A stretch of DNA of 64,000 nucleotides from Ampullaceana balthica (Eukaryota; Mollusca; Gastropoda; Lymnaeidae): contig CALYLW010000132.1 of the NCBI GenBank assembly GCA_944989445.1, positions 310,001 to 374,000 on the forward strand. Reading direction: 5' to 3'. Shown here in pieces: positions 33,658 to 46,728 of this stretch (positions are counted from its first letter, which is position 1; each line of letters opens with the position of its first letter). Made by a program: the position numbers and the translations under genes. The notes below the pieces were generated by a model that saw only the letters and a program-made list of their open reading frames with translations, searched no databases and had not been told where the DNA came from.

Positions 33658-35458
33658 ACTAGTGTATTACCCGTCAAAAATAGCGGAAGTTTTCAAAATG
33701 GAAATATTTCAGTTTTTGAAATTGTCCCTTTTGCCTGAAAGCCGCATAGTAAATAATCAGAAAATGTAGAGACCAATACAGAAAAATTCAATCTCTTTTT
33801 TATATTGAACATTTTTATGCGGACGTTTAATAATAGTGTGTGTGTTTTGGGTGTTTTTTTGTTGGTTTTTTTGTAAGTATTTTCTTTCAAGGCTTTTTTT
33901 TTGCGGTTCGCTTTCTAAAATCTAGCGTTACGAACGGACATAGAAAAGTATATATTTTTATAATATATACGAATATATGAGTTATGAGAAAACCTCCAGG
34001 CTTGGGCTTCGCGTTTTATTAGTTTGCATGAATAATAATGATATAATCATGATAATAGTAAACGCATAGTGAATTACACACATCATAAAGTGATACTGCA
34101 GCAAATAAGTTTGAAGTTCGAAGTATTAAAAAATATTGCTCAGGAGTCAGCCGGACGTTAACGTGCGGCATTAAATAGTGCGCACCAATTATGAGTGCAC
34201 CAATAATACCGCACAGCGCGTTAAAAATAAATTAAGTGACTATAATGTGATCCACATCAAACACATCTATGATTTAAAGCCGTTTAAGCTTCATTGATGA
34301 ATATGACTTGTCAGTTTACTCGACCATTTTTTCATATTATTATTACCACAACATTACCAAATCATGTAAAAAAATAAAATGTAATTGTGACACATGTTAA
34401 TAACAAATAACTATTTATTCTCATGAAACCTTTAAAGTAAAGTTTATCACTGGATAAAAGAAAACATTAAAGTATCAACAGTTAATCGTAAATGCAATTT
34501 AATATACACTTTTTTTAGGAATTCAAATAAACGTTTTCATTATGGTCAAGTCTGGAAGTCCCTTTCAGTTCTATATTAAAAGCAAAGATTTGTTATTTAA
34601 CATTAGTCTAAGACGCATTAAAATATTACATGTAAATAACAATCAAACAAAAATTATTGTGGGGAGGAGTCCGATTATTAAATATGTTATTATTTTGAAC
34701 ATACAAATATGCAATCTCAAAGTGAATAAAAGTAAAACAAACGCTAAACTGAAGCATAAGTTTACAAATTTCATTTACAGTAATAAATAATGGCTTTATA
34801 GTTCAAAACGCATCGAAAGTTGACAAAAAAACGACAACCAATTGTAAATTTCATAAACAGAAAAACGAATGTTAAAATTTGATATAGAAAATTAAATTTA
34901 TAATTACATACATAATATTGACATGGACATATACACAAAAACGGTCATGAATAATACAAAAAAGAAAAATAACATTGATCACATCAAATAAAACAAGGCT
35001 CTTTTTACTTCATTCCCTTCACACATTAATAAAAGCTCAAATAATGACGTCACGACACAATATTTTATTGCGAGAAACACCTTATGTTAATCTGGAACGC
35101 GACATTTTTACATTTTTTTAATCGGGAGTTACCTCGCATAGCGTCACGAAGAGGACAGACGGGGCGTGAAACACATACATCGCAAATTATGTATATTGGC
35201 TAGTGTATCACCCGTCAAAAATGACGGAAGTTTTCAAAATAAATACACATCAAAATAACAAATTAAGATAATACAGAACTTTAATTTATTTTATTTATTT
35301 TTATTTTTATTCATTTATTTTCCTATTGAACAATTTTAGGCGGAAAGTTCGAAAAGAGTTATTTTTGGTGCAGTAATGTTGTGCGCTGCTTTCTAAAATT
35401 AGCAGCGTCACAGATAGGACGGGGCGGACGTGACACACATTTCAAATTATGTATGTTG
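33658..35458 (+). mobile_element. Insert B, copy 3
   Basis: Equivalent of 13400-15200; it shares the G of copy 2 at the position equivalent to 14739, so copies 2 and 3 are closer to each other here. Confidence 0.6.
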
Positions 35459-38377
35459 ATTGTTATAGCATCAACTCCTTTTTTTTTGGGGGGGGGGCAA
35501 ACCTAGGTTATGCTCCGTGTGGCACAAACCCACGCTACGACGCTTTTTACATTGAATGCAATAATAATTATATTGTTTTAATATATTTATTTAAACTTGT
35601 GTGAGTCCAGATACGTACTGAGGAACAGCTCTTTATAAATTATAAAATTATTTTGATTATAAAATTGTTACTGCATTTATTTTAAAACATTCATATCCTT
35701 AATACAACATTTAACGAAATTACAGTGTAGATAAGCTACTTTTATCATTTAAAGATACGTTTGATTGTTGATTAATAAATTTTGGAAATAAAGTTTGAAG
35801 AGATGTGTTTAGTACAGTCCCCAAGGTTTTAGTTCTTAGAATACTGTGGATTTCTAATGGTAGAGAATTACGTTGCTTTGTGGAACAATAAAAAAACCGT
35901 AAAAAACAAAGTTTTATTAACTATAAATCCTTTATATATGAGACATAACTAAAAGTATGATCAATGTTATATGCTCCGCGTGACAGACTAGCATAAAAAT
36001 TTACGATCGGGAAAATATTATAAAAGCATGTTCAATATAATACACATCGCGCGATAGGATAGCTTAAATATGTATATGTTTCTTAGAGATACATAGAGAT
36101 AATCTAAAAATTCAATAATTTAAATACTGTAATTTCGAACGATGTGAAAGTGTGACAGGTCGTGTTTGTTGTCGCCACGAGTCTGCCTGCAAAATTTCTG
36201 CTCGATAGGATACCGGGAAGTGGGTTAAAGATCGATCCAAAGTTTTTGCAACAGGCAGACGCTACGATTTAATATAAAGGATTCAATTAATAGAGGTAAA
36301 AAAAAGTATTTTTAAAAACCACTTATTATAAGTGGACTAAAAAGAAGAAAATAATTTAAAACTTATAAGTACAAGTACTTTTATTTAATATGACTCAAAA
36401 CTTGGGGCGGGTGTTTGGTATAGAAATTAAAGATTTATAATTTAGTCAACTTATAACAACCTGGCTTTTTAAAATATTTTTTTACCTCCGTTTTTTTACC
36501 TAACATCTGACAAGCGCCCGCCCAACGTTTTAAAAACATTGTGATGTGGTCAAGGGGGGAACTCACGGATTTCAACAAAAGCAGACGATACAGATTCTTA
36601 TATACAGATTATAGATAAACTAAAAAGCTCAATAATTTAATAACGGTATATTCGATTGATCTGAAATTTAGATACAATGCATTGTCATCCAAGATCTATC
36701 TGTGGTAAAAATTTCAGATCTCCAGGACTATCCGAAATGGTTCAATTCAACGTTGGCAGATTTGAGAAAATCTTGGACAAACCAACAAACCAACCAACAA
36801 ACAGGAACGAAAGCGAGTTAATAAAAAGGTGGTAATAAAACAAACCCGTAAAAACAAAGTTTTTGACTATAAATCCCTTATATATGAGACATAACTAAAA
36901 GTATTTACAAATATGTACAGACTGAATCTGTCGTAACTCAACTTTGCTTCCTAACCCTTGGGGGGGGGAGGGTGTGGTAGAGGGGGAAAAGTCTGGTCAC
37001 CGATTCGCTTGACCGAGCTCAGCATGACACGTGAAATGTAAACAAAAGCACGCGGGTACGTCGATGGGTCGCCTCAAAGCGTCAACTCAAACTTTCACGT
37101 GGGAAAAAAACAAGAACAAACCGTGAAATTTTGCAACGATGCATTGTCAGGTTAGACGGGTCCGTGTGCCAAATTTCAGCTCGATCAGATCACGGGAAGT
37201 GGGTTATTTTTCACTTTTGTTTTTCCGCCCGCCCGCCCATGAGATGACGACAGAGATGACCGGCCGCGAAGTTATTATAAGGGATTTAAAAAACAAACCC
37301 GTAAAAACAAAGTTTTTGACTATAAAACCCTTATATATGAGACAGAATTAAAAGTATTGATTATGTTCCAAATCTACTAAAATTTACAGACGGACACAGA
37401 GTGATGTCCCTTGTCTTTAATAACGGGGGGTGGGACGTGAGGGGGTGTCGGCACGACGGTCGGCGTCAACTCAAAATCTCACGTGGAAGTGGAAGAAAAA
37501 AACAATAACAAACCGTGAATTTGAATAACATACGTTATATAAAGAAAAAACTAAAAATGCGTTTATTTGATTACGGTACGATCGATCGATCTAAAATGTT
37601 GATACTATGCATTGTTAGGTGAGACGGGTCCGTGTGCCAAATTTCAGCTCGATCGGATCACTGGAAGTGGGTCATTTTCGACTTTTGTTTTACCGCCCGC
37701 CCATGAGATGATGAGATGACGAGACGGCCGCGAAGTTAATATAAGGGATTTAAAAAGGCGACCTTCTGATTTAAAAAAACAATATTTGTTTTTAACAACT
37801 TAAAATTAAATAAACATTTATTCATGCTATTAATATGTTAAAAGAATTTTCAATACCTTAATTTTCTTTAAAAGTTTGTTTTTTCGAATGTAGGCTTTGA
37901 TGTTTCGTCAAATATCTTTAGAAAAAGGTATAGTTACGCCTTTCCATGCACATCGAAGCCCCGCCTTTAGATCTCTAAAGTCTAAATTGGGACACCACAC
38001 TAAGCCAGCTGCCAGATGTCTTTTCTCGTAAATCTGATATATTTTACTAGCTTTTAACTATCTGATCACTTCAATACAGACACATCATAGTTAGCTTTCA
38101 GAACTTCTAAGTCCTATAACCATCCACATACTTGTAAAGTTTTACTTCATTGACTGTTTAACTTAATTTCAATAAATTTTATAAATATGCAACCCATTAA
38201 ACCCCTAACTAATACTATTATAACTTCTTACCTGACATTGCAGAGACATATTTCCATTATGGTACCTGTTAATATCTTCCTTAATATGCACTTACAAAAG
38301 ACTAACAACAAAAGTTATATTTTATTAATCTTTTTTTAAAAATGAAATGAAACAAACTATATCATTTGAAATAGCGC
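35459..38377 (+). repeat. T/G run, TIR-repeat series and backbone, copy 3
   Basis: Equivalent of 15201-18115. The T/G run near 35480 is one T longer than in copy 2, and the G run near 36960 is one G shorter, so the period stays 10131. No gene. Confidence 0.65.
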
Positions 38378-38662
38378 CTATGGCGGATTAAGTGTCTTTT
38401 GTCTTTTTTTTTAAAATTGTCTTTTTACACTCAATTTTAGGATACCGGCAAACAGTTATTTCTTCGTGTTTGGTTTTTTCATGAATAATCTTTTTGGCTG
38501 GTACAAAGTATGAGAAAGGAACCAATGGACTACTTAGTTATTAGTTATTAGTTACAGTCTTATATTAGCTGCTAGCTAATTTTATATTAAAGGGATGCTG
38601 ACTGTATAGGGCCCCAGTTTGAATTGCAGTCAGGGACCCCGTGCAGTCTGAATCCGCCTCTG
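38378..38662. mobile_element. hAT-type MITE, copy 3
   Basis: Equivalent of 18116-18400 with the same 8-bp flanks. Confidence 0.85.
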
Positions 38663-39025
38663 AATAACGCTCAAGACATTAATTAACATTCAGATGTTCT
38701 AAAATTAAATCCTTACAGTGAACCCTAAGCTTATTATTAACAAGAATTTAACACCACATACAGAGATCAAGTCGATTATTAAACAAAACGAATGCTAGAG
38801 CCTACCAAATTAATCTTAGTGAAATCCCCAGATTAGCAACAGATGTATCACAGTTATAGATGTTTGGCTTCATAACCAAAGATTTATTTGATGCCGACAC
38901 GTTAGTGTGAGACGGCATCGATTTTGGAGCAATATTTCAATAATGACCAAAAAAGCAATCTCTATTCGCTAAGACTGAGACAAGCTAATGTAATCCTAGG
39001 ATGGTTATTAGTGACACTTGCACAG

Positions 39026-39032
39026 TATAAAT
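39026..39032 (+). promoter_or_regulatory. TATA box of the secreted protein gene, copy 3
   Basis: TATAAAT, 85 bp before the ATG. One base differs from the other copies further upstream (G at 38914). Confidence 0.7.
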
Positions 39033-39110
39033 ACCGGCGTATTCAGTCTATAGTCACAACTCCACTGACGTCTTACATTCTACTCTACAGCAAACGAAAA
39101 CATCCAGAGA

Positions 39111-39518
39111 ATGCGATCTTTCTACATGATCCTGCTTGTCGCAATCACCACCATTGTCGCTACAGACGCGACATCCATCTTGGGTGACCCCTTAAACACC
39201 GTGACTGGCCTTGTTGGTAACACAGTTTACAATTTGAAGGCATTGCTAGCTAAAATTCTAGATGTGGTCGACAATTGTATTCTATCTCCTACTGCCATCA
39301 TGAAAGACATATTGGCCAAGTTAAGCATTTGTGGAATAACTCATGAAAAATTTGCTAACTTGGTTAAATCTCTTCTTTGCACAGTCAACGATTTGATTGG
39401 AAATGTGTGTGGTAACGTCAGTAACCTCATCTTAACCGTCGATGACTACACAACTAACTTTGTAACGTCTGTAGGCCAAGCGTTAATTAAAACATGCAGC
39501 CACATATCTTCTTCTTAA
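39111..39518 (+). CDS. Small secreted leucine-rich protein with five cysteines, array copy 3
   Basis: Same 135-residue precursor as copies 1 and 2. The only coding difference I see is silent: serine 22 is TCC here (C at 39176) and TCT in the others. The promoter and polyadenylation signal are intact. The private base differences in this copy (38914, 39176, 39857) argue against it being a pure assembly echo of another copy, though heterozygosity could also explain them. Function unknown. Confidence 0.84.
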   Translation: MRSFYMILLVAITTIVATDATSILGDPLNTVTGLVGNTVYNLKALLAKILDVVDNCILSPTAIMKDILAKLSICGITHEKFANLVKSLLCTVNDLIGNVCGNVSNLILTVDDYTTNFVTSVGQALIKTCSHISSS

Positions 39519-39664
39519 AGAGAGACAGTACACAGATGCCACTGCTGAAGTTTGGCGATACACATTCGATGACAAATTGGTCGAGGATGCGATGCAAGTA
39601 AGAACTGCGATGTGTTTATGCATGAAATCAAGGCAGACTGAGACATACATTGTGTTACTAAATG

Positions 39665-39670
39665 AATAAA
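39665..39670 (+). terminator. Polyadenylation signal, copy 3
   Basis: AATAAA 147 bp after the stop codon. Confidence 0.65.
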
Positions 39671-39692
39671 ATTGAATATCATTGCAGCTCAA

Positions 39693-41952
39693 AAGTGTTC
39701 AGTTGTTGTTTTTTTCTTATATCCACGCACAAATTTGTAATTTTCTTGTTTCTATTTTTAAATGTTTTAAATTTTATAAACTGTGTTATTTGATAGAAAT
39801 GAGTACAGTATTGTAGCACAATTTACATTGTTTATTGGTTCATAACAACGTGCTCGTAATGTGCTTACAAACACATGTTTGTTTCCGTTTCATTAAATTT
39901 TTTAAGTTTTGTTGTCAAATAAGTAAGATACTTAGCTACAAATAAACTTTTATTCACACTATTTTTTTCATAAAGAAGTAATAATAATACATTTAGACGC
40001 TCATTTATATATTTTTTTATTATTTAACTTTATTTTAGTTTCTACTTTCTTGCATTTTACTAGGTAAATGTATAATATAAAACAGGGTATTTGTAGGCCT
40101 GACAGGACGTAACAGAAAAGCGAACGTTTCGGCAAAGAAACCTATTTAAAAGCCTGATTGCAGTCTCGCCCCCATAACTTTACTGCATTTTACTAGACAG
40201 TTCACAAAAGAATATCATACATTCTAGAGAATGAACACATGTATTTTTTTTTAAATAAACGCAGACCTACCACTTAAGTAGTAAATTTGAAATACGTTAC
40301 GTTAAATGGAGAATTATTCAGGTCACTATATGTATTTTAACTCTACTAACTACCAAATAAAACTACACCAATCTACAATTTACTATCAGGTCTTTTAAAA
40401 AACGTAAACTAGAAACCAAGAAAAAAAGGGGCAAATGACTTAAATCTGTAAACTGTTGTAACCACATTTTGTCATTTGGTTTAAGTATTTTTGACTCACT
40501 TTGGTTGCAACGGTTCATTAAGTAAATTTCTATAGAATTGTCTTGCCACAGAAAGAGAAAGATAACTATTCGTAGCAGTAGAGCTAAAAGAAGTATGTAA
40601 ATCTTATGACATAATCTAATAGTACTGTAATATTTTATGGCATTAGAAAAGAGAAATACAATCGATTAGTTGATTATAATAATATAAATAATAAATGATA
40701 ATAATTTTAGAATTTATATTGCTTTGTACCAAAGTAAGCATCTGGACCGTCAGCGCTCAACATCAAAATAGTAACGAACTTATTTACACACGTTTTACAT
40801 TCAGTGGCGTTGCGAGAGGGGGACAAAGGGAAAATGCCCTGGACGGCACTTTGTTAGGGGTCGCACATTTCTCGTCGTTAATTAGATTCAAAGAATTTTT
40901 TAAAAAGAAATTTGAGCGTTTTATTGAAATAAAATAAAATAAAAACCAAAAAATGAACTGATAAAGAAATGAAGGAACTACCCCTAAATATGTAAACGTT
41001 TTAACTGTTAAAACTTAAAACTCCAAATTGGATATTCATTTTTCTATTAAGATATGCTACTGAACTGAAGAACCAAGAGGCTTTTAAGTAGTATGAGGTC
41101 GTTACACTTCTATGCTAGTAATTCTATTGATATTTGACAAACGTTACTGTTGTAGAAACAAAAATTACTTTACCTTATCAATTTAAACATGAGCCTTAAT
41201 CGAATGCTCCTGTTGGAACTGTGTTTATGGTGGCTAATTTCTTTTTGTTAATTAGCTTCTGAAAATGAAAAGTCTTAGTGTTAAAATAGTGTTTAATAAA
41301 ACAATAGAAAAGTCAAGGTAGAACTTAATAAAAGAAATGAAGGAACTATATTAAATATGTGAACGCTTCTAATGACAAAACTTCAAACTCAATTATACTA
41401 ATGCTAATGAACTGACAAACAAAGGGGTTGAAGTAGTATGAGACTATGTCACTGATGTGTCGGTACCTGTAGTTAATTCAAGTTTGTCAGCCTTCATCTT
41501 TTAAAAGTGAAAATTGCTCTATCCGTAAAATTCCAAAAACAACCAATAACATTTCAAAGACGAACATTGACTCACGTACCGATAAAAATTTGCGATCACT
41601 ATAAGTGCAGCGAGATTGAGTGTCCATTAAATTAACAGTAAATAACTATCCCAAGATAGACACGGATCTTACACCAAAACCATTTTTTATAAACTTGAAC
41701 GATGTTACGCATTCTTTGCTATGTCCACACACCATTTGGAAATGATATAATTGCTGTTAATTATTAAATACTTAAAGTATTCTTTGACTTTTGCTAACAT
41801 TTTATATGGAGACTTGATCCTTTTTAATTGAATCTTTCAGTCTAACTACGGGAGAGGGAATTTTAGGCGATCAATGTCAATATGTAGTCATGTTATGCTA
41901 AAAAACGGTTAATGGAAAAGTTGTATTCTCAATAAGATGAGGTTACTGTAGA
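39693..41952 (+). other. Downstream spacer, copy 3, to the array edge
   Basis: Equivalent of 19431-21690. It contains the hAT-like end at about 40802 and the ~360-bp duplication. Near-identity with the other copies stops at about 41952 within GGTTACTGTAGAA. Confidence 0.65.
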
Positions 41953-42643
41953 ATTTCGTGTGAGATTTTGGCAGCTACAAAATCTTGGAAAACAGACATG
42001 TTTTTTGAACACCAGCTAATCTACTAGACTTTGAAATGGTTCCTTCAAATAAGAGAATTAGAAAATTAAAATATCTTACATTACATATTCAAACTAGGAT
42101 TTTTTTTACCTCACGGATAAAAAAATGAATTAATGAAATCATGGTCAATAGATTTATCAATGTTTATTAAGACATTTGGGCTCTGTTTACCCAGCTATAT
42201 ATAATATATTGATAAGGAATGTTTCTTACAACTTTCATAATAAAGCCAGCAGGGAGGTCAGCTTCTCTAAAGTAAATATAATTAAACCATTAATTAAAAT
42301 TGACAATAATATTTTGGCTATTGAGCTATGGCATGATAAACAATATCAAAGATTATTCCATGAGCAAAAACAGAAAACTTACATTTGTATCAAGAAAGGA
42401 AAGATCTTCTATTTATTTCTAACTTAAAAAATGCATAGTCTTTATATTAATTTCTAATCACAAATTTTATAACTTCAACTTTTTTTTTGGGGGGGGGGCA
42501 AACCAGGGTTCTGCGCCGGGCGACATAAACTCAAACTACGCCACTGTTTAAATTGAATGCAATAATTATTATTATGTGTTAATATGTTTATTTAAAGCGC
42601 TGTGAGTCCAGTTACGTACTAAGGCACAGATCTTTATAAATAT
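41953..42643 (+). repeat. Right outer, diverged copy of the 10-kb unit
   Basis: It continues the unit order but with many substitutions: GAACACCAGCTAATCTACTAG, then TTTACCCAGC, then CAATAATATTTTGGCTATTGAGC, then CTTAAAAAATGCATAG, then the T/G run and CAAACC, ending in GATCTTTATAAAT. Compared with the inner units it lacks insert A, the LINE fragment and insert B, each at one clean point. The frame 42176-42427 is made of this non-coding sequence and is not a gene. Confidence 0.85.
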
Positions 42644-43990
42644 ATAGCAGACCCGGCGTGCGTTGCAAGGATCTTAATAAAAAATGAATAAATTTAAAGA
42701 ATCCAATGAGTGGTATGTTTAAAAAATAATTATGCCAGAAACCTTCGCAGAAGTGTGCAAAAAATAGTCCAAGTTTCATAGCAAAAACGATAAATAAATT
42801 AATAATTAAAAAGCTTACAAAAGAAACAACGATATTAAGGACCCGGTCCCAAAATTTGGTAATAATTTTTTTTTATTGCCATTGTACTCAGGCTATATTT
42901 CTCAAGATGGTGTAAAATTGAAGACAATTATTAAAGTTCAGTTGTTTTTTTTTAAATTAAAAATAAAAATTAAAAATAATATATATAAAATAAGAAGAAA
43001 AATTAAAAAAACATTTTGGGCCCCCAGCTCCGAAGGAATGAACATTATGAGTTCAGTGCCTTATATTAATTTAAATAGGATCTTAAATTTTATATACTAA
43101 GTTTGGTCAAAACCAATTTATTTTCTCATTATCTAACGCTTGCGCTAATTTTTATATAGCTAATATAGGAAAAACACATTAAAGGGCCCCTGTGCCCATT
43201 CGGTGAAAGATTTCAATTTTAAAAATCTGTTCATTTTAATTCAATTTCATCATGGATATATTTCTTAAGATCGTTTAAAATTGAAAACGAAAAATATATT
43301 AAACATTTACGAAAAAATAATATTTGGGGTCCCCAGCCCCGAAGAAATTGACATTAGAAGTTCAGTGCCCTTAAGTATTTTAATATGGGCTACCAAGTTT
43401 TTGTTAACAAAGTTAAGTTAAGATCGTTTCATTTACTCAGTAGCTAACGCATAAACTAATTTTTATATAGCTCATATAAGCAAAAAACGACATTAAAGGC
43501 CCCAGGGCCCATTTAGTGCAAGATATAAATTGTAAAACACCTGTTCATTTTAAAATGGATAATAATGGATACATTTTACATTAATTTTCAAGAACGTTAA
43601 TAATTGAATGTGGAATAAAATCTTAAGCGTTTAAGAAAAAGCCATTTTGGGCCACCAGCCCAAAAATAATGGTCATTAGGAGCTTAGTGCCCTATAGTAT
43701 TTTAATTTGCGCTGTCAAGTTTTTGTATACAAAGTTTAGTTAAGATCCATCTATTTACACGGTAGCTAACGCTTAAACTAAAATTTTGTATAGCTCATAT
43801 AAGCAAAAAAATGACATAATGGGCCCCCGGCGCCCCATCACTGTTAAATTTAGAAAAAAATAGTTGCCAGTTTCCATCCCGGGAGCATACTCAACAGTCT
43901 CTAAAAGTTTCATGATGATCGGGTGAATGGTTTAGTCTGCTATAAAGGACATGCACACACACACATAGACATACTTTAATTTATCTAATA
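42644..43990 (+). repeat. Dispersed element with ~315-bp internal tandem repeats
   Basis: It begins TAGCAGACCCGGCGTGCGTTGC. Inside, a motif of the type GGGCCCCCAGCCCCGAAG recurs at 43018, 43326 and 43649 (periods about 308 and 323), each followed by an ACATTA...AGTTCAGTGCC block, a TAGCTAACGC block and TTTTTATATAGCTCATATAAG. It ends near CACACACACACATAG. Older fragments of the family lie at 5630-6000 and 53330-53640. The frame 42876-43100 is not supported as a gene. Confidence 0.6.
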
Positions 43991-44150
43991 TATAAAGCTC
44001 AGTTGGTGTTTGTATCTTTGTATGTTTGTCTGTTTGTTTGTTTATATGTTTCCCTTTTCGACTTTCTGTTACACAGCCACGGAAAAACTAAATGACGGAC
44101 GTGGACCAAATTTGCCAGGACGGTTCCTTTTAACCTGCAGATGCTTTTAG

Positions 44151-44350
44151 TATAGTTTTTGTAATTGTCCCTTTTGCCCGAAAGCCTTAAATTAAAAATT
44201 CAGAAAAATTAGAGATAAAGAAAAAAACATTATATCTCAATTCCATATTGAACAGCTTTATGCGGATATTCAAAACGAGTTCATTTGGTGCACTATGTTT
44301 GTCCTATACGTAATATCTCTAAAATCTTTTAATGTCAAATTACGATGCGC
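44151..44350 (+). repeat. Fragment of the insert B family
   Basis: TTGTCCCTTTTGCCCGAAAGCC, then ATATTGAACAGCTTTATGCGGA, match 13458-13565 in insert B with substitutions. The CCGTCAAAAATGACGG end is missing. Confidence 0.5.
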
Positions 44351-44717
44351 ACATTTTCGTGTACGCATCTTAGATTGAGATGTGTAATTTTACTATAATA
44401 ACATTCATTTTGGTTAGCCCTTGCGGTACAAAGCAGTGGCCTTTTATACGAATACGTTTTGTATATTATAGATAGGTTAAAACTATTTTATTACATTCTT
44501 CAGACGATGAATGGAATTTATTTTTAATATAAGAGTTTTGTTATGTTGTTTATAATAACTCACAATTTAATTTTAAAACATAATAATTATTTGAGGGAAT
44601 TTTACGTGTAAATAATTGGCCCAAATCAAATAAACTTTATCGTACATTAGAGCACTTGTACTTTTTTTATAAATTTGTTGCGTGTTCTTTATTCCTAATG
44701 TAGATTTAATTTTTAAT

Positions 44718-44760
44718 ATCTATATCTATCTATAGCTTTCTATATCTATCTATATATATC
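44718..44760. repeat. TATC/TATATC microsatellite
   Basis: Imperfect run of TATC and TATATC units, directly against the LINE fragment that follows. Confidence 0.8.
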
Positions 44761-44907
44761 CTGAAGAATCCAGGAAAACCAACACTTTATCAACATTTAA
44801 ATCTCTAATAAAAATGCAAGACTAAACACAAACCATAGATAAGCGTAGGACGCAATAATCTTCTGTATAGAAGGAGCGTCTGTAAACAGATAAGATAAGA
44901 TAAGATA
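44760..44907 (+). mobile_element. LINE 3' end fragment (GATAA-tailed family)
   Basis: It starts inside the C-terminal codons (CCTGAAGAATCCAGGAAAACC), then the UTR, the CTTCT-GTAT-AGAAG hairpin and GATAAGATAAGATAAGAT. It is close in sequence to the array's LINE end. Strongly 5'-truncated. Confidence 0.85.
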
Positions 44908-46728
44908 TATATAGTAGATAATAAATATTTCTGCAACTTAAAATGTTCTTGCTCATTTATCAGGCTCAATCCTTTAAATTTACTTATTAAAGTTAAGCAT
45001 CAATAATCTAAACATGCATATAAAGGCATTTGACCAATGCTGTAATTTTGTTTTTACATAAGCTAAACAAATTAACAATTTAAAAATTAGCTACCGGATT
45101 TATTATTAGAAGTTTATTAAACTCAATACAAGTGAACCTTAACGCAATTACTTTAGTTTATCAATATCTTCCAACCTTCAACATTTTTTTTAATGGACGA
45201 AAGTGAAAGCTCTCTAACGCGCCAGTTAAAAAATGTAGGTAACAATACAGTATATTTATGTAGGAATACTGTAACATTATGCTTTGTTCCAATCTAATTT
45301 TAGCAACGTTTTGACCGCGATTAGTTTCTTGCATTTCTTCAACACCCTGCATTTAAGGATGTCCAATTCTTTAGGAAAAGTTTGTTCTGCGTTCTACAAC
45401 ATTAACCTGTGTTGCTAGCTCAAAGGTAAGTTAATTTTCTTTTTTTTAAGTTTCATTTGATTGTGAAGTAAACTCAGTGTATGTTTAATATTACAACTCA
45501 CTAAACCAAACTAAATTTATTTCATTTAGTCTTCGAGGACGACTGTAGGTGCAGTCGCCTTCGATGGAGGTCTACGCGCTAGTACGTACGTGAAGAGTAA
45601 CTTTTACTCAGTACATTTTCTTTTTGACCAAGCAAAGAAATATTAATGTCGTATTTAAATAGTGTAATGCCAACTGTCGTTTTTCGAAAACGTACAGTAA
45701 ATCAATGTTGTGCCAATTTCTATTCCAGAATAGAAATTACTTTCTTGCTGTTTTACGAATAGAATAGAAATAGTAAAAAAAAATTAGATTTGACTATTCC
45801 CATTCCAGCGCATATCAATGACCGTCACTGTGTCGCGTAAATTCAGAAACTTTACCGAATTTTAAATAAACTGGCGATTTTTAAAAAGATATATATATTT
45901 TAAAACATTGGAAATGTTCTTTTTAATTTATTTTGTGTTTGTAGCAAAGAATTACAATATACAATATTTCTGAAAAGACTCTCGGCTCCCTGATGTCGTG
46001 GCGAGTTCAAATTGTGTATGCGAGCTTGTGTCGTGGTACCTTACAATCTATCAAATATTCAGCCAGAATGCTGATCAGGCTTAATTTATTATAATATTAT
46101 TATAATATAAATAAAATGCATTATTTACCCCCTAATCCATTATTTGTGGTTAAAGTGAATCTATAAATAAACCAAAACAGAGTATGTTTTGGTAAAAGTG
46201 AATCATTATTTTTTTTTATGATTTGAAAATTACTTTTATGTTTGAACCACTTTCGACTTTAAGCTTTAGTCCGCCTTTAATTACGTTTGCGTTTTGACGC
46301 TAATAAACTTTAATTTTGTAAAATTTGTTATTTATTTCTTACACAATGTTAAACCATGTTCCCATTAGTACCCTATACCATTGCAACCCATAATATATCT
46401 ACTCGCCCACAAAACTTAATAAAATATATTGTTTCTACCTGTTTCATACACAAATGATAGCAATAAAATTTATTTTGCTCTTGCGCTATCGTGACAGTTT
46501 CATTAGTGTATTTGTGAGAAACATAGTTTTAAATGTGAATGTCATGCCTGGCTAATCCCCCCCCCCGGATTCCCCCATATCCTGTGCAATGCCATTCATT
46601 AATAGGTTAACAAGATGGAGTGAGGTTCATTTACCTTCATGCTTCATCAGTTGGTTACCATTCTGTAAATAAAAAATAAAATATGTAAATCTAATATATA
46701 TCTCCAGTTAATAATCCTTTCATCAGAA
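44908..46728. other. AT-rich stretch, no gene seen
   Basis: The frame 45161-45352 (minus) has no recognisable motif. A C9 run at 46559-46567 followed by GGATTCCCCC might be a degraded end of the hAT element that follows. Confidence 0.4.

Larger units (their letters stand above)
11965..41952 (+). repeat. Array of about three near-identical 10.13-kb tandem units
   Basis: Copy 1 is 11965-22091, copy 2 is 22092-32222, copy 3 is 32223 to about 41952. The period is 10127 bp between the early parts of copies 1 and 2 and 10131 bp elsewhere; the 4-bp change lies in a T/G homopolymer run near 15220/25345. Single-base differences distinguish copies: T at 14739 against G at 24866; G at 38914 against T in the other two; C at 39176; T at 39857. 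The third copy ends where the sequence switches to a clearly diverged homologue at about 41953. Each unit holds one secreted protein gene and the same set of transposon remains. Confidence 0.95.
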
